From the NCBI RefSeq assembly GCF_008831285.2, contig NC_045148.1:4216001-4280000 (forward strand): 64,000 nucleotides of DNA, in the 5' to 3' direction. Shown one piece after another: positions 58,857-64,000 of the stretch (positions are counted from its first letter, which is position 1; the number at the start of each line of letters is the position of its first letter). Both the position numbers and the translations under genes were made by a program. This DNA is from Nymphaea colorata. Lineage: Eukaryota; Streptophyta; Magnoliopsida; Nymphaeales; Nymphaeaceae. The notes under the pieces are model-generated. The model ran no database searches, was not told the origin of the DNA, and saw nothing but the letters and a program-made list of their open reading frames with translations.

Positions 58857-59107
58857 ATGGCGAGCAACCCACCTAGTTCGTCGGCGTCGATTGCTGACTT
58901 GCCAGAGAACTGCGTCTCCCACGTCCTCTCCCTGATGGCGCCGAGGGAGGTCTGCCGATCGTCCGCCATCTCGACGAGCTTCCAGTCAGCGGCCAACTCC
59001 GACTACGTCTGGGAGAAGGTGCTACCGCCCGATCTCCCGGAGTTGCTCTCCCGTGCCGTTTCGCCGGTCCGCTTTTCCTCCAAGAAGGAGCTCTTTTTCC
59101 GCCTCTG
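58857..59107 (+). pseudogene. F-box/PP2-type gene, first exon broken by unit R
   Basis: MASNPPSSSASIADLPENCV, then SHVLSLMAPREVCRSSAIST, VWEKVLPPDLPELLSRAV and SSKKELFFRLC. The LPENCVSHVLS stretch is an F-box that binds SKP1 in SCF ubiquitin ligases, and the rest is the linker of the PP2-B (phloem protein 2-like) class, whose C-terminal lectin-like domain reads substrates. Codon use is GC-rich and clean with no stop over 84 codons. At about 59107, right after RLC, the sequence becomes the right end of unit R copy C, so the PP2 domain is absent from the window. A TATAT word lies about 90 bases upstream. Either unit R inserted here, or this is the end of exon 1 and R lies in the first intron; no clean GT donor at the expected frame is obvious, which favours disruption. 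Confidence 0.75.
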
Positions 59108-59769
59108 CTCTGTTTACTATTCTTTGCATTGTTGCCTTCTAACTGCTGCATTTGTCCAACTCCCTCCATTGTTGCCTCGCATTTGCTTTTTCGTTTTCTT
59201 TGTTTGCACTTCATGCATCACTCATTTAAACATTTCACAAAGTCTCACTAGCCAGGGGGCAGGCAGGGGCCTCCAACTCCTCCTCAATTTTTTTCTTTAT
59301 AAATTACTTGAAATTTTAAAAAAAAATTGTACAGGATTTCCAAATTTTCATTTAGCTGTATACAAAAAATTAAAAAAATTTATATTTCGGCCTCTATTAA
59401 AATTTTCAAACTATTGTTTGACCCAAAATGAATAATTCATGGTCCGCCCGTCACTGGCATATTGCACTTCCCATGTCATGTCTCCATTTTATTTCGTGAA
59501 TTAGTTGAGCATCGATTGATCAAGTATTTGTAGTGATTTTGTCAAAAAAAAAAAAAACATTTATGTGACTTGTGGTTCTAACAATCAAGTGCTTCTATGG
59601 ATTAATTTGCTTTTTCTGCAGTTCTTTTATGTAATTGCAACTTCTCTGTCCAATTTGGTTCCTGCCCCGTGATGCTGCAACATACACAATTTTGCTTGCA
59701 GCATAATTTTGCGCCGACTGACCATAATACAAATTGGAATTGGTTCCTTTCCCAACGAGAATAGATTAA

Positions 59770-59953
59770 GGGGGGCATTTGACGGCCTTAAATTTTGATC
59801 CTAGACTTGAAACTTTAGTAACAAAATTCCACATCAAATTGGAATTGGAATGAAAAATTCCACTTTTAGTTTCCCTTTACGTTTGATGGTTTGGAATTTT
59901 ATTTCAAGAATTGAAAATGATGTGTTTGATAAACAGGAATTAAACACACCGCC
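59770..59953. mobile_element. MITE M2 copy in R-C, internally deleted
   Basis: 184 bp against about 410-420 bp in R-A and R-B; both TIR ends are kept (GGGGGGCATTTGACGG and the complement of the GGGTGTGTTT side), with TTA/TAA flanks. Confidence 0.65.
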
Positions 59954-60248
59954 TAAAAGTGTCAACCTTTGAAAGTCTATGAATGTCACTTTTGTTCTAG
60001 ACAATGGGAGACCAGAGAAGCCAGTGAACTCTGCTCTGAAAATGTTAATTTGTTCAGGACAAAGGCAAAGAGGTGGCGGCTTCACAAGGCAACGAGTTGG
60101 TGGTATGGGAGGGCGCAACTGAACATGGGGAATCATCACCAAGGGAGCAACATGGTTCCAGTACACAAACATATCTACCATTGGGTAATATAATGTTGCC
60201 TCATACAATTTCGTTCCAAATAGGAAATAAATTGAAAGGAATGAGGTA

Positions 60249-60615
60249 GGGCCGTCAAGATTGCATTAGAATCGGATAGCATTAGAATCGGATATACCTT
60301 TAACTATATGTCCTTTTTTTGATATTCATGTGTTCTGATTTGAATATGAAAAAAAAGTGGAAAATCCAATTTTCCATTTTGAATCTGACTTTTACTGTCA
60401 TATCCAAATTCGAATTTTGAATCAAATTTGGCCTGTTTTCAAAATGTAAGAGACTTAGATATGTGGTATTTGATTAAAAATAAATGTGATTCAAATATGA
60501 CGAAATATTTATATATATCTGAATGCGATATGATTTCTTAATTAGATATTAATTTTTTTTATATCCCATGCTTTTGAAATGGATATCCGATCCAAATCGG
60601 ATATATTAACATTCC
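60249..60615. mobile_element. MITE M1 copy in R-C
   Basis: Inverse orientation, left end GGGCCGTCAAGATTGC, right end ATATTAACATTCC, TA-flanked. A short internal duplication (ATTAGAATCGGATA twice, about 60266-60296) is unique to this copy. Confidence 0.6.
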
Positions 60616-60672
60616 TATCCGTAGAAAGAGGTATGAAAGGCACCCTCAATGAAACTGTGTTTCTTAAGTTTC

Positions 60673-60840
60673 CCAATGAGAAAAATGTTTGATGACATGC
60701 AGATTACGACTACGCTCCACGACTACAACCATGTGCATGTGCAGCTGGTGACAAAAGAAAAAGTTGTGATGATTCGGAAGGTGATGACCATTCTGGCGGG
60801 AGTGCGCATCAGGAAAGAAAAGGTTGTGGTGGATGGCTGA
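60673..60840 (+). pseudogene. Second coding-like segment of unit R, copy C
   Basis: MFDDMQITTTLHDYNHVHVQ, then LVTKEKVVMIRKVMTILAGV and RIRKEKVVVDG, stop. Differs from R-A (35546-35706) by a two-codon insertion (HV) shared with R-B and a few substitutions. Retention of the frame in all three copies is notable for a segment with no known family. Confidence 0.35.
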
Positions 60841-61677
60841 GTGATGAAGATTGATCGAAATGTGCTTACCTTACATTTTAATCCTAATAGCTAAACTACT
60901 GGAGCGAGTTCCTTCCATCAGGTGCAATTGCTGGACTTCAAAAGAGTGGAGATGAGCACAAAGAATCTGGATTAAATAAAAGGAGCGTGTTAGTATTACA
61001 TGTGAAGTTGGGCCAAGAGCGAAGCATCAAGATCTGCCCCTTGTATTTTTAGATTTTATTTATTGTTCTCTTTTGTTTGGATCGCAATATAAAGGTGTTG
61101 AGATTCAGTTGTAATCGAGATCAGTTTTTAGGAAACCCTAGTAATTATTTCGGTCTCATTTGCCTTTCGCAATCAGTTATGCTCTGTTTTGCATCATTTA
61201 CAATTCTTTCTAGTTTAAGTTTAGGTGTTACTGTGGACTAAAAGAGAAGTCATCACTGCATCCACAACTCACAATCTGTAGAAGACGATCTGAAGAAGAG
61301 TTCTGAGGGCCAGTTGAGAAAGATTGGAGGTCAGATTGCTTCATTCAAAGATTTAATTGTCTGCGATGCAAGAATGAACGGGAACAAACTTTAGCCAAAT
61401 GCAAGAAAGCATGAACATTTGTGCGAGTAAAGCTGTAGTGGTCGGCCAAATCGGCAGGAATGGCTGCAACGTGCGAGGAACGTGATCGAAAACTGTAGAA
61501 GATGCACATTGAGTTAGGAGGACAAGTTCGGCACTCTGGGGAAAATGTGTGAGGTCCTATGCTTTGCGAGTGTGCTTTGTCTAGTAGCGGAGCCACATGG
61601 TGACTGGTGTAGGCAGTTACCACGGCAGTCTCTTAAAATTTTTTTATTTTTAATAACCATCTTTAGACATTTATCAT

Positions 61678-61688
61678 TATATATATAT

Positions 61689-61762
<74 letters not shown>
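61678..61762. repeat. (TA)n microsatellite in the R-C TIR element
   Basis: About 85 bases of TA/CATA repeats, longer than the 55-base counterpart at 45906-45960 in R-B. Confidence 0.9.
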
Positions 61763-62257
61763 GAGTACCCATCCAGCCATTTTTTCTGGCTCTGCCACTC
61801 GCTTTGTCAGCGTCTTCTTTTTAATGTAGTTTATGGAGTATATCTTCCTCTAATATGTAAATAAGGCAATTTAGTGAGTAATGGTCCATATCAGCCCACA
61901 TATAGCTCTGCTATTGAAGTGTGTCGTTGCATTTTGCATGGACCCCTTCGATATCTGGCTGCATGATCTTCAAATCCAGGCATGGATCAGCTTAAGTAAT
62001 TCAAAATCTTGACTTCAACTATATCCACGTAAAATTAAACATCAAAATCCACATATGGAATTAACCGATCCTTCAACATTTGATCTAAGCTAATCCATTT
62101 TGGACATGAATCATATTGATGTCCAAGGTTTCTGTCCGAATCAACCCACTTCCGAGCCAAATCAAGTTTCAAACCCAAGTAAATGCATCTTTCCGGTATC
62201 CACATGATAAAACTAGTTTATTAAATGGATTCATTTTGAAACCAAAACAATTTTAAT

Positions 62258-62446
62258 TTCATTACCTGAACACTGTTTTCTTGCATTTATTTTGAATATC
62301 CTTTATAATCATGAATGTAAATATGATTATAAACTAGTTCGGACCATGCAAGTAGCCCACTTGCATGCCTTATCAAGTAAACTTCAATGTGATTATAAAC
62401 CCTGCTCAATGCATAAATCCACTTTAGGGAGGGGACATGAATCAAA
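62258..62446. other. Short unique stretch between R-C and D2
   Basis: No feature recognised apart from a short repeated GATTATAAAC word (about 62327 and 62391). Confidence 0.5.
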
Positions 62447-64000
62447 TTAATAATGAGTTTCTTCATCAAGGGCCATGCAAGTGATTGCTCCTATCCTACA
62501 TGTATATAAAGCTTGAGTGTTAAGGGTCAGTTGAAGTGAAGGAGTATTTTTCAGGACCTAAGATTTGAAGGTTGACTGTTGGTGCTTATGCACGGTTCAG
62601 GAATCAGGCATGTAGCTAAAGTGCTTGATAGGGTGGTATTGACTGTTCTAATCAAAGTCTGGTTAGGGCTTTGGTTATTCTATGAGCTAAAGCATGATTT
62701 GAGGGTCTGCGAACAAACTTTTAGTTGTCTGAAGCTAACAATATTGTACATTATAATCAAAAGAACAGAGCTTGAGTTAGCAAAGACTGGACTCAATTGG
62801 GCTAACTTGACTGGTTCTGGACCAATCCGAGATCAACTACATTTATTAAGGGAGTTTCAAAGTTAAATAAAAGAAAAACCATTCATAATGGAGAAGGGCC
62901 TGTGTTTTTCTCCACTAGCTTCTTTTATTCTTCTTGTTTCTGTGCATTGAGGGTCCATGCCTCTATAAAGGTATGATGTTTTGTCTTTTGTTTATTTCAT
63001 GCATGGATGGTATACAAATCATTCTATAATGGCATTGCAGATGGTTTCCTCCTGTATGTTGTCTCTCTTTAGTTTTCCAGTTTGGATAGTACCCAAAGCA
63101 TGAGGCAACCTGTGTACATGATTTGAATGTGATCAATATTGTGCCTCTGTGTTTTTGAGAGCATGATTCACATGATACTCTTAGTATATGAAAATGTATT
63201 TATGTTGTGTACATTTTGTTTTATGTGTGGCATCTATTAACATCTATCTCCAATTGTGGATATGCCTTGCATTTATTGGTTGCATATATATGTTGTAAAT
63301 ATAATGCAAGTATGTTGTTAGTCTACAACATGCTTTAATAAACCAAGAGTAGACATTGTACTAACAACTTCCGCATGTTTTAATGCTATTTACCCGTTCA
63401 GGTGATCATGAATAAAAGGTATGTGACAAAGCTAATGCATTGTGCAATAATATGACGCTGCCTAACGAATCCATGTCGTTTAAGTGACTTTTGTATTTTC
63501 TACTTGTTATGAAACATTGGCTTGACGGTTTGATTTAAATTGTGGTTTAGCATTAGCAATTTAGAGTTGGTAACAACACTTAATGGTAGAAGCTGGTTGT
63601 TTGAAAAGTGATTTCCACATGCTTTAATTAAAATTCATATTGATACTATAATTTTTTTTTAAAAAAATAGTCTAAAAAAATTAGGGTCATTAGAGTTTGG
63701 TATCAGAGCAATGGATTGTAGTCCAAAGAACTGAGCATGATCATGCTAGGAACAATCTAAGGTTGCTGCTTTAAGAAGATCAGTTTTTGGTTTTATGTGT
63801 TGTGATTTTAAGAGGATTGGACCTGGTCAAGCCCACTAAACTAAGACTTGGGGGTTTGACTAAGCTCAAACTGGATCAACATCATTGGTTCAGCAGTTAT
63901 AATCCAAAGAAGCTGAACTCAGTCAACCTAGGACCAGATTAAGGCATGGTATTTAGAGTCAAACCTAGACAGGGCTATCATCCAAATGGACTAGGTCTGG
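62447..64000 (+). repeat. Direct repeat D2, running off the window
   Basis: Match to D1 (40493-42125) through to the last base. Primer-binding site TGGTATCAGAGC at 63698-63709. Single copy of the 88-bp segment that is doubled in D1. Probably the 5' LTR and leader of an LTR retrotransposon whose body lies beyond the window. Confidence 0.75.

Larger units (their letters stand above)
59108..62257 (-). repeat. Unit R copy C, inverted (right arm)
   Basis: Reverse complement of 45431-55580 less the LINE, and less 1045 bp lost by a deletion whose joint is at 61510-61513. Contains a shortened MITE M2 (59770-59953), the Cys-motif segment, MITE M1 (60249-60615), the second coding-like segment (60673-60840), the sequence uninterrupted by LINE-2 (about 61118-61130), a coding-like remnant and the GTGGCGGAGCCA TIR element (61584-61799). 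Its right-end bases (CTGTTTACTATTC side) are also in R-A. Confidence 0.85.

Noticed and set aside
1-64000. Bacterial-type features (operons, CRISPR, riboswitches), viral genomes
   Set aside because: Introns, plant domains and retrotransposon structure throughout; nothing prokaryotic or viral beyond LTR and LINE elements.

Overview
This window is nuclear DNA of a flowering plant. The evidence is a multi-exon vacuolar sorting receptor gene with plant GT-AG introns, plant-only domains (WIYLD, F-box/PP2-type), and nested Copia, Gypsy and L1-type retrotransposons with small TIR elements and TA microsatellites. The sequence alone does not fix the species. There are no bacterial operons, CRISPR arrays or rRNA genes, and I recognised no tRNA gene.

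Layout. 0-1.3 kb: decayed LINE 3' end. 4.0-9.6 kb (minus): a complete 11-exon vacuolar sorting receptor (VSR) gene. It is the only gene here that looks fully intact (635 codons across 11 exons, all phases agreeing). 10-14.4 kb: AT-rich intergenic DNA with a small TIR element. 14.4-29.2 kb: an LTR-retrotransposon nest. A Copia element (15,271-21,496, both LTRs, 5-bp target duplication) sits inside an older LTR element. That is followed by a 5' Gypsy fragment whose leader holds a 73-bp inverted repeat and whose reverse transcriptase is cut off before its YxDD box. 29.2-34.2 kb: a 5'-truncated LINE that starts exactly in its ORF1 zinc knuckle.

34.2-62.3 kb is the most unusual part. A roughly 3-4 kb duplicated unit (called R here) occurs three times: R-A (34.2-37.5 kb), R-B (45.4-55.6 kb, split by a near-complete LINE) and R-C (59.1-62.3 kb, inverted). 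Each copy carries a decaying protein-coding-like segment and two nested TIR elements. R-B and R-C with their inner flanks form a large inverted duplication around a spacer that contains a gene-fragment-carrying TIR element (56.2-57.55 kb). R-C abuts the broken first exon of an F-box/PP2-type gene. Just beyond R-A, on the minus strand, lie the first exons of a WIYLD-domain gene (39.4-39.8 kb). A second, direct repeat of at least 1.6 kb (D1 at 40.5 kb, D2 at 62.4 kb to the end) carries a retrotransposon primer-binding site.

The genes do not form a pathway. The window reads as one housekeeping trafficking gene beside a region rebuilt by transposition, inverted duplication and small deletions. 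Because several copies and pre-insertion sites are in the same window, the order of many events can be read directly. Retroelement genes are described only; all pol genes seen are broken.
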